NCBI RefSeq assembly: GCF_000016985.1 | Contig: NC_009633.1 | Location: forward strand, 3,081,539-3,145,538 | DNA length: 64,000 bases | Reading direction: 5' to 3' | Origin: Alkaliphilus metalliredigens QYMF | Lineage (GTDB): Bacteria > Bacillota > Clostridia > Peptostreptococcales > Natronincolaceae | Part shown: positions 10,189 to 19,218 of the stretch, in pieces | Position numbering within the stretch: the stretch's first letter is position 1 | Layout of the letters: every line of letters begins with the position of its first letter | Notes under the pieces: model-generated | Database searches by the model: none | Told to the model about the DNA's origin: nothing | What the model saw: the letters and a program-made list of their open reading frames with translations, nothing else | Program-made: the position numbers and the translations under genes

Positions 10189-11651
10189 GATATTTCCTTC
10201 CTTCTCAGGTTTAATCTAATTGCTGTCAAGATTAGATAATAGCAAAGGATGACGAAGATGTCAATTGCTCCAGTAGATAAACTACTGAAGGGGATTTGAT
10301 TTGCCCCCTCCATTATCCAAAAAATATAGCTTAGTAGCCCATTTACCGAGTAGGCAATCAGTTGAGATAAACCAAATGAAATAAAACTAATTGCAAAGCC
10401 ACAGAGTGCCACAATTAGAAGTGGTGCTAATATAGGTACAATGGCTATGTTTGTTAATAACGAGACCACAGATACTTGTTGAAAGTGGTATGCGATAATG
10501 GGGATTGTTCCGATTTGTGCCGCCAAGGTAATGGCCATTAATTGTTTCACTTTTTTAGGCAGACTCCCTAGTCTATCACATATTGGTTTGTAAAGTAGTA
10601 AAATACTTAAGGTTGCCACAAATGATAGCTGAAAAGAAATAGAAAATAGCTGTAGTGGGTTGATGATTAGTAGGATCACTGCCACAAGACAGAGCATATT
10701 GATACTATCATATCTCCGTCGTAAAAAATAAGCTAAAAGATAAAGATAATACATAGATGAAGCTCTAATAATGGATACTGGAAAATTCACCAGATATCCA
10801 TAAAACAAAATGATTATTGCGGTAATTAAAAGTGTTTGATTTCTACCCATACCCAAAATCCTTAGGGTCTCTTGGATGAGAAGCACAAATAGTCCCACAT
10901 GTAGTCCTGATACAGCAATGATATGGGCTGTACCAGCCTTAGAAAACAAGTCTAGTTCCTCTCTAGATAAGTAGCCTTGGTTTCCAAAAATAATACTTTT
11001 TATTAACCGACTATTTTTTTCAGCTAATAAATCGTCAAAATAATATTCCACCGATTTTTTCATTTTATCACTTGTTTGTCTTAAGTTCCAGTCCTGACTT
11101 TGTAATTTCATCGTTTGATTGCCATTGGTTTCAATTATACTTTGATATCCCCTACCCTTTAAATAAAAGTCGTAGCCCTGGAGGCTTTCACCATCAAGGG
11201 TATTTTTAACCTTTATATGACTTAGTTTAATCCAATCTCCAGGTTGGTAATAAGAAGCTTGTCCCATGGGCTGAGTCAACCGCAGAAGGGCTTTTTCATT
11301 AATTGCAACCTGCCCTTCTCCACCCATCACATATTCAAGATTGAATTCATATTCTACAAATCCCCTTTGGCTTCGAAGTTGTTGGGTAATGCTACCGATT
11401 ACCTCTGGGACCACTTCAGCGTTCTTAAAAATTGTAGTTGAAAGCATCACATTTCCGTATACAAAGCTTCCCAGGAGCACAAATAGAACCCCTACAACCA
11501 TGGTCTCATTCCGATCAAATAATACATTATACAAAAACAAAAGAATAAAAAGGAGGCCTACGCCTTTTAAACTAAGATGATATCCAGTTACGTATCCGAC
11601 CACAATTCCTATCACAACACATATCAGTATATAAGAGAAGCGTCTTTTCAT
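10185..11651 (-). CDS. comEC: ComEC/Rec2-type DNA channel protein without the C-terminal MBL domain
   Basis: Integral membrane protein of the ComEC family, which moves single-stranded DNA into the cell during transformation. An N-terminal pair of membrane helices precedes the extracytoplasmic OB-like DUF4131 region (about 60-220) and the competence domain, with the family motif AHIIAVSGLHVGLFV near residue 250 and many helices after it. It ends at RLNLRRKEIS, about 488 residues. Full-length ComEC (700-800 residues) carries a beta-lactamase-like nuclease domain that is absent here; a stand-alone version lies at 14444-15316. ATG at 11651 follows GGAGGAGAGA. Confidence 0.92.
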   Translation of the reverse strand: MKRRFSYILICVVIGIVVGYVTGYHLSLKGVGLLFILLFLYNVLFDRNETMVVGVLFVLLGSFVYGNVMLSTTIFKNAEVVPEVIGSITQQLRSQRGFVEYEFNLEYVMGGEGQVAINEKALLRLTQPMGQASYYQPGDWIKLSHIKVKNTLDGESLQGYDFYLKGRGYQSIIETNGNQTMKLQSQDWNLRQTSDKMKKSVEYYFDDLLAEKNSRLIKSIIFGNQGYLSREELDLFSKAGTAHIIAVSGLHVGLFVLLIQETLRILGMGRNQTLLITAIIILFYGYLVNFPVSIIRASSMYYLYLLAYFLRRRYDSINMLCLVAVILLIINPLQLFSISFQLSFVATLSILLLYKPICDRLGSLPKKVKQLMAITLAAQIGTIPIIAYHFQQVSVVSLLTNIAIVPILAPLLIVALCGFAISFISFGLSQLIAYSVNGLLSYIFWIMEGANQIPFSSLSTGAIDIFVILCYYLILTAIRLNLRRKEIS

Positions 11652-11724
11652 CACTCTCTCCTCCGTTAATTATATATCCTGATATCAGTTTCTACAAAAG
11701 ATCATGATCTCCTCTTAATTTCCG

Positions 11725-11753
11725 ATAAAAAAGAAAGCCCACATGAGGCTTCC
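11725..11753 (-). terminator. Terminator after the 102-residue unknown gene
   Basis: On the minus strand, GGAAGCC - 7-base loop - GGCTTTC (one G-U pair) is followed by a run of six T. It separates this gene from comEC. Confidence 0.75.
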
Positions 11754-11761
11754 TTATTTAC

Positions 11762-12070
11762 TTAATGTTCTCTTTTAGACTCATAATACCTAAGATGATT
11801 GGGAATCCCCACTTGAGCAGTGTGATCATTTCCTAAATAATTTAAGTGGGTATGAATATTCACCGTATGGTTGTTACGATCATGTTTAATCTTTATTTCT
11901 TCGACTCTGCCGTCATCCTGATGATATGCTAAAAATTGCTGCAAAATTTCCGATGCTGCTTTTTCATTGACGTCCTCGTAAACATTTAAGTATTCTTTCT
12001 CCGGTATTTCTAAATGTAGTTTATAACCTTCTTCCATTTTAACTCTTCGCTCAAATATTGCAGATAACAA
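11762..12070 (-). CDS. Small soluble protein, unknown
   Basis: Not recognised. The 102-residue product is charged and soluble, with no membrane segment or Cys. It has a His-rich C-terminal half (RNNHTVNIHTHLNYLGNDH) that could bind metal, though this is only suggestive. The likely start is the TTG at 12070, with AAAGGTGG seven bases upstream; an in-frame ATG at 12037 has no good ribosome-binding site. It stands alone, between an MBL-hydrolase gene and its own terminator. Confidence 0.6.
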   Translation of the reverse strand: MLSAIFERRVKMEEGYKLHLEIPEKEYLNVYEDVNEKAASEILQQFLAYHQDDGRVEEIKIKHDRNNHTVNIHTHLNYLGNDHTAQVGIPNHLRYYESKREH

Positions 12071-12161
12071 TGGACATCCACCTTTCTACTATTTCATTAT
12101 TGTGGTTTTATCTATCCTTATTATTTCCCTTTGAGTAAACAGTTCATACAACAATGATTTT

Positions 12162-12899
12162 TTAAATAAAGTAAGCCTTTCCTTCTTCTGCAAGCTCTAA
12201 GATATTGGGAAATACCTCCCTGGCTTCAGCATATAGGTTGTAGGGTCTCGTCTCAGGCCAAAAATGTGTTAATACCACTCTTTTTAAATTCGCATTTAAT
12301 GCAATTTCTGCTGCCTGCTTTGCTGATAAATGGGGGGTGTTTTCAGTTATGTCTTTTTCTAAGATTCCCCCCTCACATAAGAATAAATCACAATTTTTGG
12401 CAAATACTTCTAATTCCGGAAAATATTTTGTGTCTCCAGAGTAAACCAATCGTTTGCCATTCTTTTCAAAGGACATCCCGTAGCATTCAACGGGATGATT
12501 GGTTTTCTTGAAATTAATCTTTATTCCTTTAATGTTAACCTCTGTGTCCTCTGCAATCATATGTCGTACAAAGGCATCGTTATATTGAATCCGATCATAA
12601 TCCTCCTTAGGACTAGATGGTAAATAGATTGGAATGGATTGTTTTACCTTACCTTGCATTTGACCGATGCCAATGGCATATTTCATCACCATTAAATCAC
12701 TCATATGATCCGGATGAAGATGACTGATGAATATAGCGTCTAATTCATTTATGTCGTGGCAGTGTTGAAAAAACCTAGATAAGACACCATTCCCACAATC
12801 GACTAGTATTTTAATCTCTTTATCCTCTAGTAAGTACCCTGAACAGGCACCACCGGCCTTAGGATAAGGACCATAGCAGCCTAATACCGTTAGTTTCAT
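12162..12899 (-). CDS. MBL-fold metallohydrolase, RNase Z/YhfI-like
   Basis: Metallo-beta-lactamase-fold hydrolase of the RNase Z-like group that includes B. subtilis YhfI; the true substrate is unknown. The metal-binding motif ISHLHPDHMSD is at about residues 59-69. Later ligands are visible in the contexts NHPVECYG, VYSGDTKYF and VLTHFWPE. About 245 residues is normal for the short form, and the flexible-arm exosite of tRNase Z is not seen. ATG at 12899 follows GGAGTG. Three bases of a TTG upstream also open the frame. Confidence 0.85.
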   Translation of the reverse strand: MKLTVLGCYGPYPKAGGACSGYLLEDKEIKILVDCGNGVLSRFFQHCHDINELDAIFISHLHPDHMSDLMVMKYAIGIGQMQGKVKQSIPIYLPSSPKEDYDRIQYNDAFVRHMIAEDTEVNIKGIKINFKKTNHPVECYGMSFEKNGKRLVYSGDTKYFPELEVFAKNCDLFLCEGGILEKDITENTPHLSAKQAAEIALNANLKRVVLTHFWPETRPYNLYAEAREVFPNILELAEEGKAYFI

Positions 12900-12936
12900 T
12901 ATCAATCACTCCTTTTTTAAAATTTTCTCTGTTTAG

Positions 12937-14202
12937 TTAGGAGGAAGATTTGCTTTGGAGCCTATTTAATCTATCTATCATTTCATGAACAGGTTTATAA
13001 TGTGGAAGCATTCTTCGCGCTTTGTATAAGTGCCATCTGGCCTTTTCTAAGCTTTCAGTTTCTAAATAAATCATTCCCAACTGAAATTGTCCATAGCCAT
13101 TTTCAGGCGCCTTGCCCACCATCTGATTTGTATAGTACAGGGCCTTTTTGTAATCCGCTTCTTCAAATAAATAGATTTGTGATAATGTGAAAAGTGCATA
13201 TCCATCCTCTTGGTAGGTTAACACTTTTTTAAAGTATTTAATCGCTTCCTTATATTCTTTCTGCTCATAAAAACAAGCAGCGATTCCATTGTAAACTTCC
13301 ATTTCAAATTCCTCAATCAGCTTTTCTTTTCCCTTTAATGCTCTTTTATAGCTTTCGATGGCTCCCTTATAATTCTCAAGTTCATACAATACATCCCCCA
13401 TAAGCTTCCATATAAAAGTATTGTCCGATTGCTTCTCAAGCTTCTTTCTCAAGAAATCAATGGCATATTCGTAGCTTTCTACATTACTCAGAGCAATGAC
13501 CAGATTACTAATCAAATACTCATTATCTGGATGTTTATCCAAGCCCTTTTGACAACTCTCAATTGCTTCTTCTTCCATGCCATTTATAATGTAAAAACTA
13601 CTCATATTCAAATAAGGCTCCACATCATGGGGCCGCAAAATGTTTTGCATTTTCAGACATTTAATGGCCTTGCCCATATTTCCCTGTTCTTCAAATGAAT
13701 ATGCCAGCCCTTCCAATAAGCCATGTCTATTGTATTTTTTCAAGAAAAAAGGATTATATTTTAGCAAAATAATCAATCCACTATAAGCAACTTCATACCG
13801 CTCATATTTGATATGGGCCTTGATTTCTTGATAAAACAATCTCCATTGGTCTTCTATGGCACCTTTTTTCATAAACTGATACTTTTCCAACCATCCTTTT
13901 TCTAGTAACTGTATCCTTAGGGGTTCCTTGGGATAGAACACACGATTGTTTCGTTGTTTTTCATCTACCTGACTGTTCAGTTGGGTATAGAGCATATGGC
14001 CATTTGATGTGTCCTGAAATTCAAACTCAATCCAATAACCTGGAATGGTCTTGTAGCTGCTTTTGAACTTCATGTTTTTTATGCCAGAGACAGTTGGCGA
14101 CACAATGGTTTGTTTGGCAATTGTCACTTTATCTACTTCAAATTGTTTTTTAATAAAGTTAACTCTTTCAGTTTTAGTTGGAAAGAATAAATTTAATTTC
14201 AT
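12937..14202 (-). CDS. Tetratricopeptide-repeat protein
   Basis: Cytosolic scaffold-type protein. The N-terminal third (about 1-140) is unrecognised. From about residue 145 there are at least six TPR units with the usual alternating pattern, for example GNMGKAIKCLKMQNILRPHD, ENYKGAIESYKRALKG and KEYKEAIKYFKKVLTY. No signal peptide or membrane segment is present. The ATG at 14202 has GGAGG seven bases upstream. Partner unknown. Confidence 0.85.
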   Translation of the reverse strand: MKLNLFFPTKTERVNFIKKQFEVDKVTIAKQTIVSPTVSGIKNMKFKSSYKTIPGYWIEFEFQDTSNGHMLYTQLNSQVDEKQRNNRVFYPKEPLRIQLLEKGWLEKYQFMKKGAIEDQWRLFYQEIKAHIKYERYEVAYSGLIILLKYNPFFLKKYNRHGLLEGLAYSFEEQGNMGKAIKCLKMQNILRPHDVEPYLNMSSFYIINGMEEEAIESCQKGLDKHPDNEYLISNLVIALSNVESYEYAIDFLRKKLEKQSDNTFIWKLMGDVLYELENYKGAIESYKRALKGKEKLIEEFEMEVYNGIAACFYEQKEYKEAIKYFKKVLTYQEDGYALFTLSQIYLFEEADYKKALYYTNQMVGKAPENGYGQFQLGMIYLETESLEKARWHLYKARRMLPHYKPVHEMIDRLNRLQSKSSS

Positions 14203-14443
14203 GTTCACGCCTCCTTCAGAAGCACACTTTCTTAATTAAGGTATTTTATGTCTTTTTTATTATACCTTATTTTATGATACGATACTTGATTTGTTAGTGA
14301 ACTTCTTTTAGTAATCTGAAACATAGGCCAATCATGTGTAGCTTGTCCGTCTATATTAAGCTTTTCTTTTTGGAAAATTTTCTATATGATAGAACTATAG
14401 GAAAATCATAGAAACGTAGGGAGTTTACCAAGGGGTGACTGAA

Positions 14444-15316
14444 TTGGAAAAACAATGTAAACGTATTGCAATACTGACCTTAGTTTTATTATTTCTTTAC
14501 ATGCTCATCACATGGGTCATTCCGAAACCAAATGACCTCTTAACAATTCATGTCATCGATGTTGGCCAGGGTGACAGTATCCTGATCACCACTCCTAGTC
14601 AGCAATCCATCCTCATTGATGGTGGCGACCCTACTCAAGGCCAGCGGGTTGTTTCCTATTTAAAACGAAAAAAGGTAAAAAAAATAGATGTATTAATTGC
14701 CACCCATCCCCATGCGGATCATATTGGAGGATTATCAGCTGTCATGGACTCTTTTGAAATTAATAAGTTGTATCTTCCTCCTGTAACACATACAAGTCAA
14801 ACCTATGAAAATTTTCTTTTGAAAGCTCAGCAACACCAGCTTCCTATCCAGCCAGTGAAGGATGCTTTTTCCATAACCTTAGAGGACAGTATTACCCTAC
14901 ATTTTATTGGACCCCTTAAGGATTATGGTGATAATCTAAATTTGTGGAGTATCGTCATGAAACTAGACTATGGTAAGATGAGTTTTCTTTTTACTGGGGA
15001 TATTGAGAAAGAAGCGGAATCCGACCTCATTCGAGAATATAAAAAAAGCTTTCTGGCCTCTCAGTTTTTGAAGGCACCTCATCATGGCAGCAATACATCT
15101 AGTACCTCTGGTTTCCTGGATATAGTCAACCCCGATATCGTAGCCATATCGGCGGGACGAAACAATTTGTATGGGCACCCCCACACTGAGGTGCTCCAGC
15201 GATTGCAGGAAAGGGCCATTTCTTATTACCGTACTGACCAACAGGGGACCATTGTGATCCAGAGCGATGGTCAGCAGATTTGGTCTCATCAGGAACCCTA
15301 TTTTTCAAATAAATAA
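14444..15316 (+). CDS. ComEC C-terminal-type MBL protein, membrane-anchored, stand-alone
   Basis: Metallo-beta-lactamase protein of the ComEC C-terminal/ComA2 type, thought to be a nuclease acting on incoming DNA. An N-terminal membrane anchor (about residues 7-26) is followed by HVIDVGQGDSILI and the metal motif ATHPHADHIGG, then LLFTGDIEKEAE-like and KAPHHGSNTSS motifs typical of ComEC C-termini. The likely start is TTG at 14444, five bases after AAGGGGTGA. It would supply the domain missing from ComEC at 10185-11651, but it is on the opposite strand about 2.8 kb away, so it is transcribed separately. Confidence 0.85.
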   Translation: MEKQCKRIAILTLVLLFLYMLITWVIPKPNDLLTIHVIDVGQGDSILITTPSQQSILIDGGDPTQGQRVVSYLKRKKVKKIDVLIATHPHADHIGGLSAVMDSFEINKLYLPPVTHTSQTYENFLLKAQQHQLPIQPVKDAFSITLEDSITLHFIGPLKDYGDNLNLWSIVMKLDYGKMSFLFTGDIEKEAESDLIREYKKSFLASQFLKAPHHGSNTSSTSGFLDIVNPDIVAISAGRNNLYGHPHTEVLQRLQERAISYYRTDQQGTIVIQSDGQQIWSHQEPYFSNK

Positions 15317-15978
15317 TTTTCAAAGACGTCTCGGGTCCACTTTTGACCTAAATACCTTTTTGTCGATGTAAAACCATAGTCCTCACGGTAGAATGTCTCT
15401 TTAAACCCTGCTATCCACTGTTGGTACCCTTCTACTTCAGATGCAGGTACTTCCTCTTGCTTGAGCAAGCCCTCATACCATAGAGCAAATAATGCTGTAA
15501 TTTGTTCATAGGTATGGTCAATTTCTGACATTCGAACGATCCCATTGAAATGATTTTCCATCACATCACCAATTAAAAATTTTTGGGGCTTGAAGGCTCC
15601 CAAGAGCTCTTCTGCATACTCCTGATCACGCTTAAATAACGGTTCTAATGCTTCTTTATCCAGGACTTCCTCATCCTTAGGGAAAGCATAATATACCAAG
15701 GCAACAGCCCTCCTAGGGGCCATGATCACTTGATAAAAGAAGAGGGGGTAACGCTTTGACTTCTCTGGATATACGATTCCAAAGTCATAATGATAAAGAG
15801 ACCATCCCCTGACTTCTAGATTGACAAAGCTTTTTATGCTTGGTGCTGTGTATGCTGTCAGTGTGCCTTTTGAAAATAGCTTTGTTTTTCGAGCTACTTC
15901 CTCAGGAATCTCAACTTTCTCTAAATAGGCTAGGTTTTCTAAGTAATGGGTTATGGGATAAGATGCAACTGAAATCAT
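15298..15978 (-). CDS. Unknown protein with possible ferredoxin-dependent bilin reductase (FDBR) fold
   Basis: Not assigned by a strong motif. By eye the order of conserved-looking blocks resembles FDBR enzymes (PcyA/HY2). There is a central VYPEKSKRYPLFFYQVIMAP segment, which parallels the bilin-reductase P-x4-lPlfg-x-div core, and a C-terminal YLGQKWTRDVFENYLFE, which parallels their final helix. The catalytic Asp of PcyA-type enzymes has no obvious partner here, so activity cannot be claimed. 226 residues is close to FDBR length. Its ATG overlaps the methyltransferase stop (ATGA at 15978-15975), so the two are translationally coupled. It overlaps the convergent MBL gene by 19 bases. Alternative: an uncharacterised companion of the methyltransferase. 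Confidence 0.5.
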   Translation of the reverse strand: MISVASYPITHYLENLAYLEKVEIPEEVARKTKLFSKGTLTAYTAPSIKSFVNLEVRGWSLYHYDFGIVYPEKSKRYPLFFYQVIMAPRRAVALVYYAFPKDEEVLDKEALEPLFKRDQEYAEELLGAFKPQKFLIGDVMENHFNGIVRMSEIDHTYEQITALFALWYEGLLKQEEVPASEVEGYQQWIAGFKETFYREDYGFTSTKRYLGQKWTRDVFENYLFEK

Positions 15979-18221
15979 GCTTTTTTCCTCCTTCGATCCA
16001 TCCAGTTTATAATCAACTGTTTTTCAACTATGCTACATCCATATAATTCAAAGATAAGATCATCAAGGGCTGCCTCAATATCCCCAGTATCATTTCCTTG
16101 ATCTTTTTGAAGATAGATTGATTTTGTCATTCTTTCAATGGCACGAACATCTTCCTTGCTACCATAGTAAATGGGTAGACTCTTTAAGGGGGTTGCGTAC
16201 AGCTCTAGCATCTCTCCCTTTCTTTTGCCACGATAAAACAACCAATAGAACATCAAGCTGGAGTTTAATATTCCCAATAAATAAAATAAAGAACAGCTTT
16301 CATCCTTAGATGTAATGTAATAAATGTCTGCACTGGCATGATAAGGCCCATCCACATAGGCAAAGGTATTCATGGTGGCTCTCTGGGGTGCGATGATTTT
16401 TTCCCCTTGAAATATTTGTGGACTTCTTGGCCATTGTAATGCATACCACCTTCTTAATCCCTTCTCCACTTCTCGTCGTCTTTGGAGGAGGGGACGATAC
16501 CCCATTAAATGCTGGCAAAGCTTTGGATACTTTTCTATTTCAGCTAAATTATCATCCGTTATGTAAAGAATAGAGAGGAATTGATGGAACAAAGGTCTGT
16601 ATGGTTTCACATGACTATTTTTATAAAAGGGTTGAATGTATTTACTTTTCACTTCTTCTTCAAGCCGAAGGGCTTCAATTTCCTCCTGTGTTAAAACAAA
16701 AATCCCCCCGCCAGCCTGTTCCTCGATACCTAGTTTATGGGCCCATGGCTTTGTCAATCGATCGGCCCCACTGACGATCCCTTGGTTGACATGACAAAGA
16801 TCCCCAAGGGAATAATTGGCCTTGTTTTCAATTTCCTTTAGGATATGAAGGGCTTCTCCTGTACTCTGAATTAAAATCTGTCCTCTTTGATCATATATTT
16901 CCTCTTGGTCAGCTAAACTCAGCTGAGATACACCTTCTATTTTCTTTTTATATAAAAGAGCATCCCTCATAGATGCTTCCTCTATTTTCCGTTGGTTAAA
17001 GCTGATTAATACCATAGATTCATGGGTTTTTGATTCCTTCTTCACTAAAAAATTCATATTATGCTGTCCTTTAGCTGAATGAAACAGTGAAAGTTCATTA
17101 TAGTTGACGATATATTTGAAGGTAAAGTGCCCCCTTAGAAATTCCCTCAGCTTCATTGCCCCATCTGCTGTGACAAAGTAATTGGTTGTAATAAAGCTTA
17201 AGAACCCACCGGGCTTTAAGAGCTCATAGCCCTTATAAATGAAAAAGTAAAAATAATCCATATTCCGTTCATAATATTTTTTACCAAAATCAAACAGCTT
17301 CATTTCGTGAAAAAGTGCTTTGTTTCCCCTTTCTCCTAAATAAGGTGGATTGCCAATGACAATATCAAAACTCGCCTCTGGCAGGTCTAAACGAAGTGCA
17401 TCCCCTTCGGTGATTTGCAAGGTAGTCAGCTTTTGTGATGAACCACAATGAGACTTACCCAATTCCATAAGCAGTAATAATCGGCAGAGGGTCACCGTAT
17501 CCTGTTGAATTTCCACACCATAAATTTGTTTTTGTAAAATTTGCTTCTTTAAAGTATAGGCATCTCTTTTCTCTTGTCGTCTCTTATATAATATGCTTTT
17601 TAATTGATAGAGAGTCTCTAGGGCTTGTCTCAAAAAAACACCACCGCCACAGGCAATGTCAATGACTTTGATTTGGTCTAAGCTGTCTAATAAAACTTGC
17701 GCTTCTTCATCAGCCAAAGGACAACTTTCATTAATGATCATTTCCCTTAGGATCTGGTCCAGCTTCAGCTGGGGGTGCTCCTTTTTTAAGTAAGCACAGA
17801 TCGCTTCTAAGACCATATGCTGGACAATGACTTCAGGTGTATAATAGGTTCCCGTATCTTCTCTGATGGGCTCCTTCACAGACTCCTCATATATAATTTC
17901 TAGCGCTTTCAAGGACAGCCCTTTCTTTTCATTATTTCCATCCATTTTTTCATGGATATAGTTCTCTAAAATACTGGATTGTAGCTTGTCATACAACAAC
18001 TGTGGAATTGCCTCATAAACAGCCTCATAGCAGGAAAACTCTGATATCCCTCCTAGGGCCTCTAGAAACATAGACCTACTCTCATCTCTTTGAGTGATTG
18101 AAGCATCGTCATAAAGGTATATATTAAAGTATATCCAAAGAATAATCTGATTTGCATCTAAGGGGTGAATCAATTGTATTTCATCAATCATCTGGTTACA
18201 GACCTTTATAAAGTTTTTCAT
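15975..18221 (-). CDS. DNA adenine-N6 methyltransferase with Eco57I/TaqI-type specificity domain
   Basis: SAM-dependent DNA methyltransferase. The order is: about 150 N-terminal residues with no nuclease motif that I can identify; an Eco57I-type catalytic domain with the SAM motif VIDIACGGGVFLRQ (about 185-200) and the catalytic NPPY in FDIVIGNPPYLGERG (about 285); then a TaqI-like target-recognition region (LGDLCHVNQGIVSGADRLTK onward). 748 residues is shorter than most type IIG fusion enzymes, so it may be a solitary methyltransferase. ATG follows AAGGA. A strong terminator at 18299-18331 lies in its leader. Confidence 0.85.
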   Translation of the reverse strand: MKNFIKVCNQMIDEIQLIHPLDANQIILWIYFNIYLYDDASITQRDESRSMFLEALGGISEFSCYEAVYEAIPQLLYDKLQSSILENYIHEKMDGNNEKKGLSLKALEIIYEESVKEPIREDTGTYYTPEVIVQHMVLEAICAYLKKEHPQLKLDQILREMIINESCPLADEEAQVLLDSLDQIKVIDIACGGGVFLRQALETLYQLKSILYKRRQEKRDAYTLKKQILQKQIYGVEIQQDTVTLCRLLLLMELGKSHCGSSQKLTTLQITEGDALRLDLPEASFDIVIGNPPYLGERGNKALFHEMKLFDFGKKYYERNMDYFYFFIYKGYELLKPGGFLSFITTNYFVTADGAMKLREFLRGHFTFKYIVNYNELSLFHSAKGQHNMNFLVKKESKTHESMVLISFNQRKIEEASMRDALLYKKKIEGVSQLSLADQEEIYDQRGQILIQSTGEALHILKEIENKANYSLGDLCHVNQGIVSGADRLTKPWAHKLGIEEQAGGGIFVLTQEEIEALRLEEEVKSKYIQPFYKNSHVKPYRPLFHQFLSILYITDDNLAEIEKYPKLCQHLMGYRPLLQRRREVEKGLRRWYALQWPRSPQIFQGEKIIAPQRATMNTFAYVDGPYHASADIYYITSKDESCSLFYLLGILNSSLMFYWLFYRGKRKGEMLELYATPLKSLPIYYGSKEDVRAIERMTKSIYLQKDQGNDTGDIEAALDDLIFELYGCSIVEKQLIINWMDRRRKKA

Positions 18222-18298
18222 TTGGATCCTTCCCTTCCACTTCTGGTCTCATTATAACAAATACCCAGGAAAAAACACAATTTCCCTTCAAAAAGACT

Positions 18299-18331
18299 AA
18301 AAAAACAGATGAAGTCGTTAGACTCCATCTG
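18299..18331 (-). terminator. Terminator in the leader of the methyltransferase gene (possible attenuator)
   Basis: On the minus strand, CAGATGGAGTC - TAAC loop - GACTTCATCTG forms an 11-bp stem with one G-U pair, followed by seven T. No minus-strand gene precedes it for more than 800 bases, so it most likely sits inside the 5' leader, about 80 bases before the start codon. Confidence 0.7.
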
Positions 18332-18334
18332 CCT

Positions 18335-18362
18335 CTATCATAATAGGGCATTACTATGATAG
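18335..18362 (-). other. Stem-loop just ahead of the leader terminator
   Basis: CTATCATA and TATGATAG form an 8-bp stem around a 12-base loop, three bases upstream of the terminator on the minus strand. It could be part of a regulatory leader or simply a second hairpin. Confidence 0.45.
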
Positions 18363-18401
18363 ATTAATCAAGATGTGTGTTGGTATCTTACTATTCTATT
18401 T

Positions 18402-18415
18402 TCGACAAATGTCGA
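18402..18415. promoter_or_regulatory. 14-bp palindrome in the divergent region (possible operator)
   Basis: TCGACA-AA-TGTCGA, a 6+2+6 inverted repeat between the divergent methyltransferase and the unknown gene at 18512. It does not match the Firmicute LexA box. No other copy was noticed. Confidence 0.35.
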
Positions 18416-18511
18416 TGTATTCCTTCTATCATTTTTAAAAAAATTCATTTTTTTTTTACTTTTAGCCGATATGATGAGTAAGACAACTAAGTTAAGCAAG
18501 GAGGTAGTAAA

Positions 18512-19192
18512 ATGTCAAAATCCCGGGTTTCTTCTGTTAATAAAGATAGAATTCATAACATGTATGTAGATCGTCTAACAACCACCAGCCGGGCATCTAC
18601 CATTGATCGCATCACCCCCATTAAGCCGGCACATAACGAAACTTCCACTACCAGTGATAATTTTTTACTTTACACAGGTGTGTTTTATGAGCGTTTTAAA
18701 GACCTAGCCAATCAATATAGAAAGTTCTACGACCAGCAGCAAGCCCTTGAAGATATTTTAAAACGTTTCTCAGAGGCTGAAGCCCATGAAGAACTGCCTG
18801 AATTTGATGAATTAACTCAGCTCGTTCATGATTTAGTGGAAAAATATAATGGTGCTTATGAAAGCTTGTTAGCCTTTGAACCTAAGCTTGGCATCTCTTA
18901 TAGCCCGTTGATTGTTGGCGTATTAACAGATCACCAACTGGCCCTCTCACGTATTGGGGTCACAATTTTATCCGATCATATGCTTTCCTTTAATCCATCT
19001 ATTCTCCAGAACAACCTGAGCTTTAATAGTGACTATATTTTATTTTTGTTTGATCATAAGAACGGTCTGATCAAAACACTTTTTACTATTTTCAAAAATA
19101 TTAAAGTTCAAAGTATTCCTCATGCGACTTCCTATAATAGCACTTCAGATCCCAGTGTCCCTGCTGGCATGCTACTAGACCAACGAACTTAG
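18512..19192 (+). CDS. Unknown cytosolic protein
   Basis: Not recognised. The first 50 residues are Ser/Thr-rich and look unstructured. About residues 55-110 are strongly helical and probably coiled coil (YERFKDLANQYRKFYDQQQA and on). No signal peptide or metal motif. The start is well supported by AAGGAGGT seven bases before the ATG. The next gene is convergent, so it is a single-gene unit. Confidence 0.65.
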   Translation: MSKSRVSSVNKDRIHNMYVDRLTTTSRASTIDRITPIKPAHNETSTTSDNFLLYTGVFYERFKDLANQYRKFYDQQQALEDILKRFSEAEAHEELPEFDELTQLVHDLVEKYNGAYESLLAFEPKLGISYSPLIVGVLTDHQLALSRIGVTILSDHMLSFNPSILQNNLSFNSDYILFLFDHKNGLIKTLFTIFKNIKVQSIPHATSYNSTSDPSVPAGMLLDQRT

Positions 19193-19218
19193 GTTAATTA
19201 AGCTCTTTTAACCTGTGA

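Noticed and set aside
15975-18221. Type IIG restriction-modification fusion enzyme
   Set aside because: No nuclease motif could be recognised in the N-terminal 150 residues and the protein is shorter than most type IIG enzymes. A solitary methyltransferase is the safer call.
18402-18415. LexA box
   Set aside because: The palindrome TCGACA-TGTCGA lacks the GAAC...GTTC arms of the Firmicute LexA consensus.
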